Source: Endomychus coccineus (taxonomy: Eukaryota > Arthropoda > Insecta > Coleoptera > Endomychidae). From it: a stretch of DNA of 64,000 bases. The stretch is taken from positions 30,988,912-31,052,911 of the forward strand of contig OY294067.1 of NCBI GenBank assembly GCA_958510875.1, written 5' to 3'. The notes under the pieces were generated by a model. It searched no databases. It was given only the letters and a program-made list of their open reading frames with translations, and was not told the origin of the DNA. Each line of letters opens with the position of its first letter. The stretch's first letter is position 1. This document shows positions 46,901 to 57,331 of this stretch, piece after piece. Position numbers and translations under genes: made by a program.

Positions 46901-48093
46901 TAACTTCGTTCCGGCACCTGACCATGCCGTTGTGTGATCATGTGCGAAGTGGAATTTTCGAGGATGGGTTTCCAAATGTTGGGAAGGTAATATCCTGAGT
47001 CACGGTTCAGATTATTCGAATGTTTTAGAATTTCTATAGCTTCAAGGATTCAGTTTCAGTTCAAGCCTCAAGCCTGCCCTGAAGATGCCACCTGTATCAG
47101 CTTTGTAAAATACCTATACATATATTCGCTGATTACCGAATTCCTTATTTACTTTATCAGACAAAGTCTTCAAAGAGTAGAATAGTGACTTCTCGCGCGT
47201 TTAAGATAATCGCAGCTTTCAATTATTTATTAAAACGCGAAAATGTAAAATAAAAATAAATTTCTTATCAAAAATATATAAGAACCTAATAACACACCCA
47301 TAGGCTAATATTCTAACATTACTAGTCTAACAGGTTAGTTGAAGGTTTATCAGCCTGGAGCGATTACATCAGACTATCATTACCAAATTCAATTGACTTT
47401 AGTTATTGTATTTTATACGCGCCAAAAGTTTGACCTGATATTTTTCTTCCATAATTATCAAGTCTAGAATATGGAGGATGATTGGCCAGAATTTCAGAAA
47501 ATTATCTTGTACCATAAGATATTTAAAAAAGTTTTCTGTCTATCATTTGTTGACGAGTCTACATATATTGTTCGAGATATACAGTATTGGCCTGAAATTT
47601 AATGGCATTTGTTTTATCTCTAGAGTGAATAATTGGAACACTGATAGTATAGCTATCAATCACACTTATTTTTTGAGTAACAATATTAGTGTGCTGAAAA
47701 AAATTGTATTACACTTGCACCAAATTATAAACATACTTCTGAAATAAGCCAGGTTGCCCCACCTCAATATATCTTATCTTATGAAGAAGATTAAATTCAT
47801 AATTTTTTCCTATTAGATTTCAATAAATACCAGTTGCTGTTATTGTTGTTTCAAGGATGAATCCTCAAGATCTTTATCACAGATGTTTAAACATAATTAA
47901 TGAAAACATTACTGATTTCCATTATCGTATGATGCATATAAGCTGTGTACAATACATGTAATCATAGTACTTGTATTACATTACTTACGTTTGCCTTCTC
48001 AAATTTTCCACTTTCTTCACTATAGTTCATTGTTAAGAAAACTTTTTGAATAACTGGAACTATTGGAACACCAGTTCTTTTCCTTGCTTCCAT
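31996..48093 (-). CDS. ALDH16-like protein, copy B (ten coding exons)
   Basis: Exons in transcription order: 47989-48093, 46225-46439, 46009-46172, 42531-42687, 42317-42465, 40198-40295, 39715-40140, 36945-37047, 35244-35439, 31996-32500. They total 2118 nt (705 aa), all in frame, with splice phases identical to copy A. Only exon 1 (+9 nt) and exon 2 (-3 nt) differ in length. Exon 1 encodes MEARKRTGVP at its start, and exon 2 keeps WPALCGLARM. The catalytic Cys site is again KGMLPW and the Glu site DNSSK, so the pseudoenzyme state predates the duplication. The preserved frame despite a TE-laden locus suggests purifying selection, but I cannot compute dN/dS. Introns hold a Harbinger element, a hammerhead palindrome and non-LTR fragments absent from copy A. 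Confidence 0.85.
33484..34451. mobile_element. TIR element, TA-type family (copy 1)
   Basis: The ends GGATATCAAAAATT...TTGGTCAAGG and its complement form inverted repeats of at least 85 bases. It is the same family as 43318-44257 in opposite orientation. It sits in a slightly larger unit B-only insert (33389-34469), so it may be nested in another fragment. Confidence 0.8.
36296..36368 (-). mobile_element. tRNA-derived SINE-like element (unit B)
   Basis: On the minus strand: A-box TGGTGTAGCGGCTAGGAC, B-box GGTTCGATTTC, with ACTCAGTAGACTCG between. The spacing fits a pol III type 2 internal promoter. It is paralogous to 18080-18148. No poly(A) or target duplication was identified. Confidence 0.65.
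37391..37433 (-). ncRNA. Hammerhead ribozyme motif (PLE family 2)
   Basis: On the minus strand: stem I TCGT, core CTGAAGA (position 7 is free in hammerheads), unpaired T, stem II GACAC/GTGTT, GAAA, self-complementary stem III CTATAG, TA at the cleavage site, then ATGA closing stem I with one G-U pair. Confidence 0.7.
37462..37502 (+). ncRNA. Hammerhead ribozyme motif (PLE family 2)
   Basis: Plus-strand mirror of 37391-37433. Stem I is TCGC with ACGA (the innermost pair is C-A mismatched), core CTGAAGA, stem II GACAC/GTGTT with a 3-base loop, GAAA, CTATAG, and TA at the site. Confidence 0.65.
37898..39540 (-). mobile_element. Penelope-like element remnant (unit B)
   Basis: Paralogue of 19350-20830. 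It contains GIY-YIG sequence at 38394-38609 (TVYKLNCLHCDGAYTRI) and RT segments at about 39000-39470, all on the minus strand with frameshifts. The right-hand hammerhead seen in unit A is deleted. Confidence 0.75.
40600..41760 (-). mobile_element. Non-LTR retrotransposon 3' end (unit B)
   Basis: RNase H (41255-41503), zinc knuckle (40966-41148) and a 3' UTR with repeated GTGTTCACC/GGTTCCCAC blocks down to about 40620, all on the minus strand. It is the best copy of this family in the window. Confidence 0.8.
40966..41503 (-). pseudogene. Non-LTR RNase H and zinc-knuckle remnant
   Basis: The first part reads VTVFWVSSRSGIRGNEIADE followed by LAKLGA. This is the C-terminal RNase H box (WVxGHxGIxGNExAD), with SRS in place of the usual GH segment and the final Asp kept. 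The second, in another frame, reads SPLCRWCKQKNETSVQILC, the C-x2-C...C knuckle, with Gln where His is normal. Both are typical LINE polyprotein ends. Confidence 0.75.
42945..43180 (-). pseudogene. Unidentified protein relic (unit B copy)
   Basis: Shorter paralogue of 24123-24400 with an internal deletion and further frame damage. Confidence 0.3.
43200..44500 (+). pseudogene. Non-LTR reverse transcriptase scrap split by an insertion (unit B)
   Basis: The left part ends GLPPQL at about 43315, then the 43318-44257 element intervenes. The right part resumes with MMAINGSVPQRSLLAPILF and NTSCPVHNFADNSS, RT boxes B and C (FADD-type, here FADN). Joined, it parallels 24440-24730, confirming the insertion. 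Confidence 0.75.
43318..44257. mobile_element. TIR element with TA target duplication (copy 2)
   Basis: 940 bp with ends CCGGGATATC and GATATCCCGG and inverted repeats of at least 85 bases, flanked by TA at 43316-43317 and 44258-44259. The unit A locus near 24563 reads CAACTATATGATGG, the empty site with one TA. The interior (for example GGCCGTTTCTTGCCC on the minus strand) matches 33484-34451 inverted. No transposase is encoded. Confidence 0.9.
44545..44680. repeat. Hairpin MITE (unit B)
   Basis: CGAAGGTCTAATATTCTCAC and its near-perfect complement form 32-base arms around a 23-base loop. Unit A has a degraded copy. Confidence 0.75.
44980..45540 (-). pseudogene. hAT-type (zinc-finger TTF/ZMYM-like) transposase relic
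   Basis: Minus-strand reading with stops gives DGASVMSGKTNGVQAIIKR, then TFPHADYIHCYAHQL, and upstream KEIKSANCVAMESDE. The (Y)DGAxxMSG and IHCYAHQLN blocks are conserved in hAT-related transposases and domesticated TTF zinc-finger proteins. Several frame breaks make it inactive. It is found only in unit B. Confidence 0.7.
46706..47105 (-). mobile_element. Penelope-like terminal fragment, unit B only
   Basis: It matches the 9640-9830 PLE end, including the GCTTGAGGCTTGAACTGAAA-type block, and a second inverted piece at 47055-47100. Unit A lacks it at the corresponding site near 26550. Confidence 0.65.
46755..46795 (-). ncRNA. Hammerhead ribozyme motif (PLE family 3)
   Basis: Minus strand: stem I GTC/GGC with a G-U pair, core CTGAAGA, unpaired T, stem II GCCA/TGGC with an 11-base loop, GAAA, minimal stem III CG, then TT at the cleavage position (TC elsewhere in the family). 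The core is complete. Confidence 0.65.
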
Positions 48094-48477
48094 TTTAGAT
48101 AAATAAAAAAACAGGAAGCATTAGCCTTTGAGAAATGAAACTAATTACTTATCTCAATCCAATTATTTATTTAGGCAAATTACATTATCATTTTCTTAAG
48201 ATAAGAGTTTACATTCGAAACTTTAAACTTGACATGAAGTAACATAATGACATGAATACTATCAAAATGATATGACCACAGAACAACCATAAGCTTATGA
48301 TAGAGATATAGAAATAAAGTAATAAAGTTCTGTGAACAGATTTCAATCAGTTCTCGAAGGACAGAAGATAAATCTCCCGTCCTCTCTTTGGTTCTTCTCA
48401 CGTAATAGCTCCATCAGCTTCTAAAACATTTTCTATCGTTTCTTTGTGGTTGCATTGAATATGAAATTAGTTTTAAT

Positions 48478-48895
48478 CACGGTCGTATACACAGGTCTGG
48501 AAACTCGAGGCTGTTTCCTATGTGAGCAGTGAGTCCGCCAAGCGTCGACTGGCCCGTAGTACCAAAAGTCGTCACGTAGGAGTATTTTCTGACATCTGTC
48601 AGTTGACTTGTCAACACAAGGAATACCTGCGTTTTTAGAAACAAATTAAGAAATCGTGCAATGTGCCGAAATGCAAAACGGGGTACAAAAGTGTGAAGCA
48701 AGAAACTTCTGTTTTTAAAGTGCCGAAAGATGCGGAAATGCGAAAAAAGTGGATGCTTGCGATTCCGGATAGAAATCGTTTTACCACTTCGTGATCCAAG
48801 CGCTAGCTGGTGGCTGAGCGAGGGACTACGAGTTAGGCGACCCGTAAGAGACACAAGTCAACCATAGAGTTTCCTGACCTGTGTATACGACCGTG
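48478..48895 (+). mobile_element. P-like MITE with THAP relic (unit B, ancestral)
   Basis: 418 bp, the same length as 28925-29342. Its flanking 8-bp duplication is GTTTTAAT on both sides. The THAP-like frame reads VPKDAEMRKKWMLAIPDRNR. Confidence 0.88.
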
Positions 48896-49442
48896 GTTTT
48901 AATCAATGGCTATGAATATATTCATATTCAATGACTATTATATTAATCCAATGAAAATGTGGGAAGTTCTCTGGATATTAGATGGCGCTGGCACCGAAGT
49001 GCTGTCGCAATAGATTTAGATACCTAAATCTATGGCTGTCACTTATGTTAACCGTAATTGTTAATTTTCCTTTATTTTCAAAACAGTAGTTATTAGCCAT
49101 GTAGGCTATGTTGCGATCCAAATTCGAAGCCAAGAAGTTTCAGACTTCCTGTTCGAGCCTATTGTGCGCGTTTTGATGGAAACACTGAACACCTCCAAAC
49201 GTTGGGATATATATTGGTTGGCAAAAGTTCTCACAGGAAGAACTGTATTGTTTTGGGCAATAGCTCAGTTTCAAGTGGTGCCTTTGACATTATATCTTCA
49301 GTTCTTCAAATGGAGATATAGTATTTTATTGAATCGTAATGACCGTGTTTTTCTGGTTATGAATATATCACACGCATATATTTAACCTTTTAAGAGGAAG
49401 CCTAGTTTTTGGGTGGCAACCGTGGCTATCGTTTGGTTGAGG

Positions 49443-49739
49443 CATGGTCGTATATACAGGCCTGGAAACTCGAGGCTGTTTCCGATGTGATAAGTGAGTG
49501 CGCTAAGCGTCATCTGTTGCGTAGTACCAAAAGGGTGGCGCATGAGTCGAGGGATGTTCTCTGGCAATCTTTGTATTATGGGGCTTGAAATTTGAACGAT
49601 ATGGCACCTAATCCTGACATCCTGTCAACATACTTCGATCCATGCGCCAGCTGGTGGCTGAACGAGGAACTACGAGTTTGGCGACATGTAAGAGACTCAT
49701 GTCAAACATAGAGTTTCCAGACCTTTATATACGACCGTG
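49443..49739. mobile_element. P-like MITE, 297 bp, unit B end
   Basis: Flanked by GGTTGAGG (49435-49442 and 49740-49747). It starts with CATGGTCGTATATACAGG and ends with the inverted family terminus ACGACCGTG. The interior lacks the THAP-like block. Confidence 0.88.
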
Positions 49740-50046
49740 GGTTGAGGCTAGTGTTATTCATATTGATAGTTGTTGTTTCTGGTGCGAGGAATGCAGAAAT
49801 ATTCCTTCATTCAAGTTTTTCTATAAATCTACTACTTTGCAATTCTGACACCGGGAAAATGTCGTTACAAAAATGTTCTTTTTTTTAATCAAGCGTAAAC
49901 CTTTTAATATTAGACTTCACTCTATTGGCGTCGTTACTGCTAATATTTCAGATGAATACGGCAATTGTACAAAAAAATGGTTCATATTTTATTATTTATT
50001 ATTCAAATAGAACATTCCTCGTTTTATTATTGATGGTAGCTATATT

Positions 50047-53000
50047 TTAAGATAAACGAACACCTCCACCTCCTGGACACTCGCCGACACTTACGACTTT
50101 TAGATCTGAAATGAAAAATGTTAGTTTAATTAATCTCCCATTATTCCTAGTTATCTATATATCAAACACAAGCCGGTGGTCTTCAATTTAAAAATTAACT
50201 TGGCACACGTACATGTAGGTTTTTATTTTCTTACAAATTTTGAACTTTTGTTAATATTTCACAGCAGACGTGCGTAAAACTTTTCAAATCGGAAAAATAT
50301 GAGTCAATTCGTTTTCATAATTCTGGTGCTTTATACTCTGAAGGCAGAGCCGGAACTAGAGTCACAGCGGCCCCGGGGCAAGACTAAGTTCAGGGCCCTA
50401 TTTCTCTATTGAGTTTGTCAACTCAATTTTTTCCAATTTTTGTAAAAAAAAGAAACAAGGCATTATTTCTATTCACATATGATTTGTTTTATTTGTCTTA
50501 CACATTTTTCACGTTGTATTACATATTAATTTGTAAGTTAAAACATCAGACATTATAACATCATCAATCATGTAAAGTAGTAATATATTCTTAGCTATTA
50601 TATTATACGGCGCTTTCATCCCTTACATTACAAAATTATGAATTATATAAAGAAGGATGAGATATTCGGGTTTTTCTGTTTTTGTCCTTCGCTCAGGGGG
50701 CCCCGGGGCATTGCCCCGGTTACCCTATTGTAGTTCCGGCCCTGCAGAAGGTATTCCGGGCAGGCTGCTAGGAAAGGCGTGCAAAATGAACCATTTTGTG
50801 TTAGTTCCGAAGATTTAAATTCACAAGTCAGGTAGCTGGCCATTTGACACAACTCGTTCCTGAATCCTGAATCAAGATAATGCAAATGGTGTGACTAGTG
50901 TCCATTTTTTTGCGCTTTTTCAAACGTCTGTCACAAGTTTAGAAGCGGTCAAATGATCTGCCTTTGTTTTATTATTATTTGTAGACTATTATCTACTAAT
51001 AAAACAGTAATGCAAAAGACTTGAATTACCTCCTAATTCTTAAATTCTTAAACATCTACCTCTTCGTCACGTGAATCAGTAGACAGACTCGCTTTTCCTT
51101 GCAAGTGCAATACGATTTCGTGTATTACAACTTTATGCAAATGGTGTGATTTTTTTGTCTTTTGCTCTAGGTCTGTAAACAATATCTATTGATAACGTTG
51201 TGATGTAACTGATATAACAGTAACAGTCCCCATTTCCTTAAAAAAGAACTCTCGAACAATTAAAGGCGGATAATATACACCACACAGTAACTTTTTCGCT
51301 ATGAAGCCATATATTAGTATAATTCCTTAGAATTTTCCCTCGCCCTTTAAAGATATAGACCAGGGTCGATAATTTTTGAAACCAAATAAAATAATAGTAG
51401 GATGAAACTCATTGGAAAAGGAAGAGGATATAGCAAAAATAAAATGAAAAATAATTTACGGGCGATCTGAGGTCGGGAAGTCGAAAGGGGTGAGTTTTTA
51501 AGGGTAAAAAACGGTTTACCTCGATTTTCGGCAAAACCACAAGTTCTATGGAAAAAAGTTGAATAGCAAAGTTGTAGGTAATAGAAAGATCTACTACTTT
51601 TGTATCTACACTTTTTTCACATAACCTCAAAATTTATGTGAAAAATTCAAATAACCGAGTTTTTGGTTTTTTATTTTTATCTTCCACAAAAAAAATTTTT
51701 TTTTCACGAAATTTGCTGAAAGTTTACCTTTTCATGTCCTAAACCCACTGTATTTTTTTTGATTTCAAATATCTATTTTTCCACCTTATTTTGACTTAAG
51801 ATCGAAAAAGCACCCTAATTTTCAATCGAAAATTCTCACATCAAAATATCTGCTTTTTCAAAAAAGTCGGTGAGCTTTTTTTTCGTTGAGATCTCCACTT
51901 TCTGATGGTGTGAAGAAAAATATATATTACTATGGTAAATGTTCTCAAAAAATGTAAAGAAACGAAAAAATCTCGAATCCGAAAATCACTATGTACAATT
52001 TTGAGCTATTTATTAATATTTATACTTTAATTACTCAATTTCTTTTTTGTAAAAGATAAAAATAAAAAACCAAAAACTTGGTTATTTAAATTGTTCACAT
52101 GAATTTTGAGGTTATGTGAAAAAAGTGTGGATACAAAAATTGTAGATCTTTTTATTACCTACAACTTTGCTATCTGACTTTTTTCCATACGACTTGTAGT
52201 TCTACTGGAAATCGAGATAAGCCGTTTTTTCCCCTTAAAAACTCACCCCTTTCGACTTCCCGACCTCAGATCGCCCGTAAATTATTTTTCCTTTCATTTT
52301 TGTTATATTCTCTTCCTTTTCCAATGGGTTTCATCCTACTATTATTTTCTTTCACTTTTTACCATTTTCAAAGGCTTCAGCACTGGTCTAATAGTTCTGT
52401 TTATTCACATAGCCTGGCATGAAAATGAGCGTCATCTGCAACCAATCACGTCTATAAAGTAGGAAGCAGAATCATAAATTGGTCCTTAATTATCAGCATT
52501 TAATGGGCTGTTAATTACTTGATGAACAAATACTGGTCTTATTGTTTGAACCATTTTTTCGCTCACATTCTACACTTAAGTTCAAGGTAGTAGAGCAGTC
52601 CTTTTGAAATAATGTACAGAACATTTAACTTCTAATTAGGGCACTTTATGTCTTTATGAGCTTTGTTTAGTTCTCCATGCATCAGTATATGATTCTGCTG
52701 ACTTTGCTCTTCCTACTTTATAAACGTCTACGGTCAACCGATCAACTATATCCGGGTTTCAGCAAATATCTCTTCGAAACACTTTAACGCGTGTTCTAAA
52801 ATCGTAATGCACAAGTTTTTGTACGATTTGTAGTGGTACGAATGGAGGTGTAAGTCTTTCAAAATGCGGTGATAACTTCGGTTCGAGGTTCCTCTGGCAC
52901 ATGAAAAACAGGATTATTCATTCTTGTGACAGAACTGCGAAACTTGTATACCTACTTTTACGCTGTGTTGTTATAATGGAATTGTTATTCTTAAAATAAG

Positions 53001-53731
53001 CACCAACCACAGAAGAACGTTGAATATTTGACGAACGCTATTCACAACTAAACTGACATTTCTCGCAACCGCTTAGTCAACGAATTGTCTTATTATTCCA
53101 TTTACCGCGAAAGCTTAGCGATTTGATTTGAATTTAGGTATATCCTACTTTATAAGATGAATTGATTTTGAAAATAGATAGTTCATTCGTATACCAATAT
53201 CATCTGGTACAGGAGCTTCTATGAATATATCATTATTGTAACTGGAAGCTCCAAAAACCTTTCACGCCCTTTAATGCATTTTCTTTTACTACAAGAAGTT
53301 CCCGAATCAATCAAAAAGTGGCAAACGACTTACGAAACATAGACACTAAGGTTCTAAAAACATGTTAAATCATATCATACAGCTAATTCCTACTTCAGAA
53401 CGTGTAAAATGAACTGCAGTTCAGTTGCCGTAAAAACTCCAATGGTTTGGTCCAATTGACATACTGAACACCTAAACTATTAGCATATTATAATTACAAT
53501 CTTACCTGCATTATTATCACAATTGTAATTAGACAGTACACATTCATTTCCGAAAGATATTTTCTTTTCTCCATCTCCACCGCATACTGGTTTGAAAGTA
53601 TCATCACATTCCTTGAGACATGGTTTCTTTTTCAGTGATGCTTTGGTGGATCCTTTGGCTGGTGATGCTATCGTGGTAGCTAGCGCAGCGACTATAACAA
53701 CAAGAAACATTATGTAAATTTGATAATTCAT
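50047..53731 (-). CDS. Secreted single-domain Kazal-type inhibitor (two exons)
   Basis: Exon 1 (53506-53731) and exon 2 (50047-50105) join in phase 1 across a 3.4-kb intron with GTAAG and TTTCAG borders, giving 94 aa. Residues 1 to about 22 are a hydrophobic signal peptide (IYIMFLVVIVAALATTIA). The mature part has six cysteines at about 38, 42, 50, 64, 71 and 85, with the PVCGGDG and NECVLSNYNC segments and a final VGEC supplied by exon 2. Kazal domains block serine proteases by presenting a loop after the second cysteine (DDTFKPVC here, P1 probably Thr or Asp). The short C1-C2 spacing is of the non-classical insect kind. The likely site of action is extracellular. Alone, exon 1 runs into the intron and lacks the sixth Cys. 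Confidence 0.88.
50345..50743. mobile_element. hAT-like MITE in the Kazal intron
   Basis: The ends CAGAGCCGGAACTA and TAGTTCCGGCCCTG are inverted, and GGCCCCGGGGC lies just inside both. CAG-starting termini fit hAT. Flanks CTGAAGG and CAGAAGG may be a mutated target duplication. Confidence 0.65.
51386..52356. mobile_element. Fold-back element in the Kazal intron
   Basis: The left arm (51386-51670) and right arm (52065-52356) are inverted copies of about 290 bases, including TTTACGGGCGATCTGAGG and TCGAAAGGGGTGAG. About 390 bases between them are non-coding. A separate, weaker inverted pair lies at 52440-52740. Confidence 0.75.
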
Positions 53732-53734
53732 GAA

Positions 53735-54120
53735 TCATCCATCATATTTTCAAGGACCCTCTCCATTATTTCATTATTCAATGGTAGTGCTTTGAGCATT
53801 CGAATGCGCTCTGGTTTGGGATTGTAATCTTAGCTCAGTTAGATATCATAGGATTTAGATCTCGTTTTCTACTAGTAACGGTAGATTCAAGAGCTACCAA
53901 AAAAAATTGTTGTAAATTGAAATTATCACCGGATCCTACTCGCGTTCCTGGCCCCCACCAACCAAATTCTCAATATGAGAAAGAACGTTTGTTTACGTTG
54001 TCAGAAGAGAGGTCATTGACGTTACACTACGCTCCCAAACTCTCTTGAGACACATCAGAAGCTGGAGAGTCTCGAAAGAACCTTCTCTCTCATCATTTTC
54101 AAACATTATTTGCTGTTTCA
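53735..54120. other. Upstream of the Kazal gene, no feature resolved
   Basis: Expected promoter region of the Kazal gene. No convincing TATA box or initiator was placed. Confidence 0.3.
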
Positions 54121-54129
54121 GGTGAGCTG

Positions 54130-54900
54130 GATCAGGAATCCCAGATGAACGAAGGGAAAAACTATCAAAAGAGCCTGCAGGAAAATCTGAACACGTACCC
54201 GAACAAAATCAGCCTGGTGAACTAAATAGACGAGACGGCTGATCAATTGCCGAATGCAATAACAGAAGCCTCTAGTAGACAACTGCCCCCGCAGCAAGGG
54301 CAGAGGCGACTATGAAATGACATGGTGGAATAACCGGCTAAATGCGACAGAAGACTATATTCAGAAAAGCCCGCAGAACTGTCCAAGAATCAGACTGGAC
54401 AGCCTGGCTAAAAACACAAATAAACTACAGGGGGCAAGTGAGATCAGCTCAGAAAAAAGCTGGCTACTCTTCTCTAGTGAAACAGGCAAAGGGGCAGCTA
54501 GGCTGAACAAAATACTACCCGGAAGCTTAACTTGGAGTCATGTCTGGTGGATACTCTACATCTGACAGGAGACACTGGCTCGCCTGGTGGGAACTATCTT
54601 CCCTGGCTTCAAGGAGCACGAGAAGTTTCACAGACGATTCTGCACTAAACATCAGATGTCAACCGGTAAAGAGGGATCAGCAACGAGGTGTATAGACCTC
54701 GTTGGGGATCAGACCACTCGCTGGACTGAGAACACACCTGCAAAAAAGCTCACTCGAGGGAATCTGCCTTACACTCAGCAGTTTCCCTCATCAAAAACCA
54801 GATTAAGGATGGAAGATATGCAGTAGGAGCCTAACTACATATAGATATAGAGAGCGCCTTCAACAATACCACCATCGAAAGTATCTAGTTCCTAGTCTTT
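54130..54900 (+). pseudogene. Non-LTR retrotransposon fragment upstream of RT
   Basis: The plus strand reads WWNNRLNATEDY, then GKGAARLNKILPGS in the same frame, and after frame changes ends with DIESAFNNT. These fit the linker between endonuclease and RT and the first RT box (FLDIEGAFNNT-type) of R1/Jockey-clade elements. It is broken by several stops. Confidence 0.65.
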
Positions 54901-56398
54901 TAAGCACCTGCATTGAGGATATGCTAAAAAACAAAAACCATTTGTATGTTTAAGAATAGTTCAGTAATAATGCTTCCCGCGCTAGGAAGGTTGGTTTGAA
55001 TATTTCCCAAAAGGAGGTACTGGTCCAGGGCGCTACAATCCTTGAATCCCCCCTTAGTCCGGGGATATCCAAAAACTACCCGATGACGTAAGAACACTAT
55101 AACTGCCCGTCTAGTATGCTTATATGTTTCGTTCTTGTTGAATGCACGCGGTAACTGAGAGAAACAATAGACATTCATATTACATTGGAATTTTACTTGT
55201 TACCAACGCCATGGCAAATTTATATAAATTGTCATGTGGAACTGTTTGAATTAAATATCTAATTATTGTTGTAATTGGCCCTATTTGGCTATTCTAATTG
55301 TCAGATTCAGTCATTAGTGCTTTTAGAATAGGTACGTGGAAGCCTGGAAGCACAACTAAAGTGTAATGTGTAAATTAATTTGCATTTGACCTTTTTTTAC
55401 GTGGAACAAAGCATTCACTTAGAAATATCCTTCCTTGTGTACCAATTATATTATAGATATCAATGATGCTATCGTTGGTTGCGTGATATAATGGAAAATT
55501 CCAAGGTTATGGTACAACCGCAACTAATTCAGACTGATATTTTAAGTGTTTTGGTTGAATTATTACACAGGACGAGTAAATCCAATTCAGCTATCTTAAA
55601 TCACTGCGGGTGATTATCAATGTGTTGTTGTTGTTGTTGACCTTAGAGTAGTCTCTTTTAGTCACAAAAAAAAGTTATCAGATATCGGATAAATTTTGTA
55701 ATTTAAATATTATTTTGTGTTATGTACTCGAAAATTATGTTACATATTTTGATGCCGTTGCAATTTAAAATATATACGATGTTGGTCAGAAACATGATGC
55801 CTATCTCTTGTAATTTTTTATTGAAAATGCGTCTTTCATTTTCGTAAAGAGGATAGCCAAAAAATATCTGATTAAGATCTACAATTGTTGTGTTATCACA
55901 AGGGCAATTTGAATTTCCTCTAATACCAATTTTGGCTAAAAGTGAAGGGAAACTTCCATGTTTGGTTATTATTGTTTGCTATATCCACCCGCATTCATAT
56001 AAGTAGCGATTTTTGGATACTCTGGATATAAAAGTGTATACGGATTTTTTGAAGTTTCTTCAAGCCTTTATATTTGTCAACACTATAGCGTTTGGCTAGA
56101 TTAAGACAGTCATTTAGTGTGACTACATCTATGGTGGTCCCTGAATGTATAGTTTTTTCTTTGTCTATTAAGGCATTTCCTTTGATTCCATCGTATCCTT
56201 TCACCCATACAATTAATATTGACACCTCGAATATATAATTAGGATATCGGTTACAATTAGATTCTTATAGTATTTTAAAGTTTCGCATTTTATTGATTTA
56301 AGTACAGACGAAGAATCTGATGCTATTATTAAGTTATTCGTGTTTTAATATAAATTCTCGGGAAATAGGTCACATCAACACAAATACTATATATTTTC

Positions 56399-56440
56399 GT
56401 CTTTACGCACGTTTCGGTCTCACGACCATCATCAGAAGAC
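56399..56440 (-). ncRNA. Hammerhead ribozyme, intact (PLE family 1)
   Basis: It has the same layout as 13866-13907: GTCTT, CTGATGA, T, GGTC-GTGA-GACC, GAAA, then CGTGCG as stem III, TA, AAGAC. All core bases are intact. Cleavage is predicted between 56403 and 56404, about 60 bases from the element end. Confidence 0.83.
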
Positions 56441-57289
56441 TTATTATTATTTCATAACATGATTATTTAAAACTAATTGTATCAACACAAAGCGTCTTTA
56501 TCGCACCAATTTCATTTAAATGCTAACGTCGCCGAAACGAACAGAAACACGAAATCGAAATTGTAACACAACAATGTTAAATTATTATATATTAGGAATC
56601 CACTGTTAAGTAGATATATCAAAATATACCCACGCATGTCATCAAAGTCTAAGAAAGACTAAACAAACGAGACGCTCAAGTACCTACCCTCAAACCAGAT
56701 GTCATGATTTATTGGTAATAAAAGCAGGTCTGGCCTCTGGAATACACTTTTGACAATTTACCTAAATATATTTTCAACATTATAGGGATGCATGTAGGAA
56801 TTTGCAAGAATATTAATTAATTAAGTTAGTGTAAATATGACTTAGGGTCTGCACATCACTCCTATTATTTACAGAATTGGAGTCACGTTTTATGTGAATC
56901 ATCTCCAGAATAGATCTTTTATAATAATTGGTTTCCTTAGTTAGAATATTAACATTATTGTAATCGAATTGATGGTTGTAATCAAAGCAGTGTTTAGCAA
57001 GAGCGGTGGAATTTTCTAAGTTTTTGTTTCTTGTGCTATACTTATGGCCATACAGCGTCTCGTTTGTTTAGTCTTTCTTAGACTTTGACGACATGCGTGC
57101 GTATATTTTGATATATCTACTTAACAGTGGATTCCTAATATATAATAATTTAACATTGTTGTGTTACAATTTCGATTTCGTGTTTCTGTTCGTTTCGGCG
57201 ATGTTAGCATTTAAATGAAATTGGTGCGATAAAGACGCTTTGTGTTGATACAATTAGTTTTAAATAATCGTATTATGAAATAATAATAA

Positions 57290-57331
57290 GTCTTCTGATG
57301 ATGGTCGTGAGACCGAAACGTACGTAAAGAC
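57290..57331 (+). ncRNA. Hammerhead ribozyme, intact (PLE family 1)
   Basis: Plus-strand partner of 56399-56440 with a perfect core and stem III CGTACG. Cleavage is predicted between 57326 and 57327, 90 bases from the right end. Confidence 0.85.

Larger units (their letters stand above)
12788..49370. repeat. 18-kb tandem segmental duplication
   Basis: Unit A starts at about 12788 and unit B at about 31112, both with TTTTTATACATAGCAAGG. Collinear similarity runs through all ALDH16 exons and most intron sequence, then past the first exons (28615-30840 against 48094-49370), with gaps explained by unit-specific transposons. The two units lie head-to-tail. The right limit of unit B is uncertain because similarity fades at about 49370. 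Confidence 0.9.

Noticed and set aside
48477..48854. 125-aa minus-strand frame in the P-like MITE
   Set aside because: It is the shadow of the plus-strand THAP relic and the terminal repeat.
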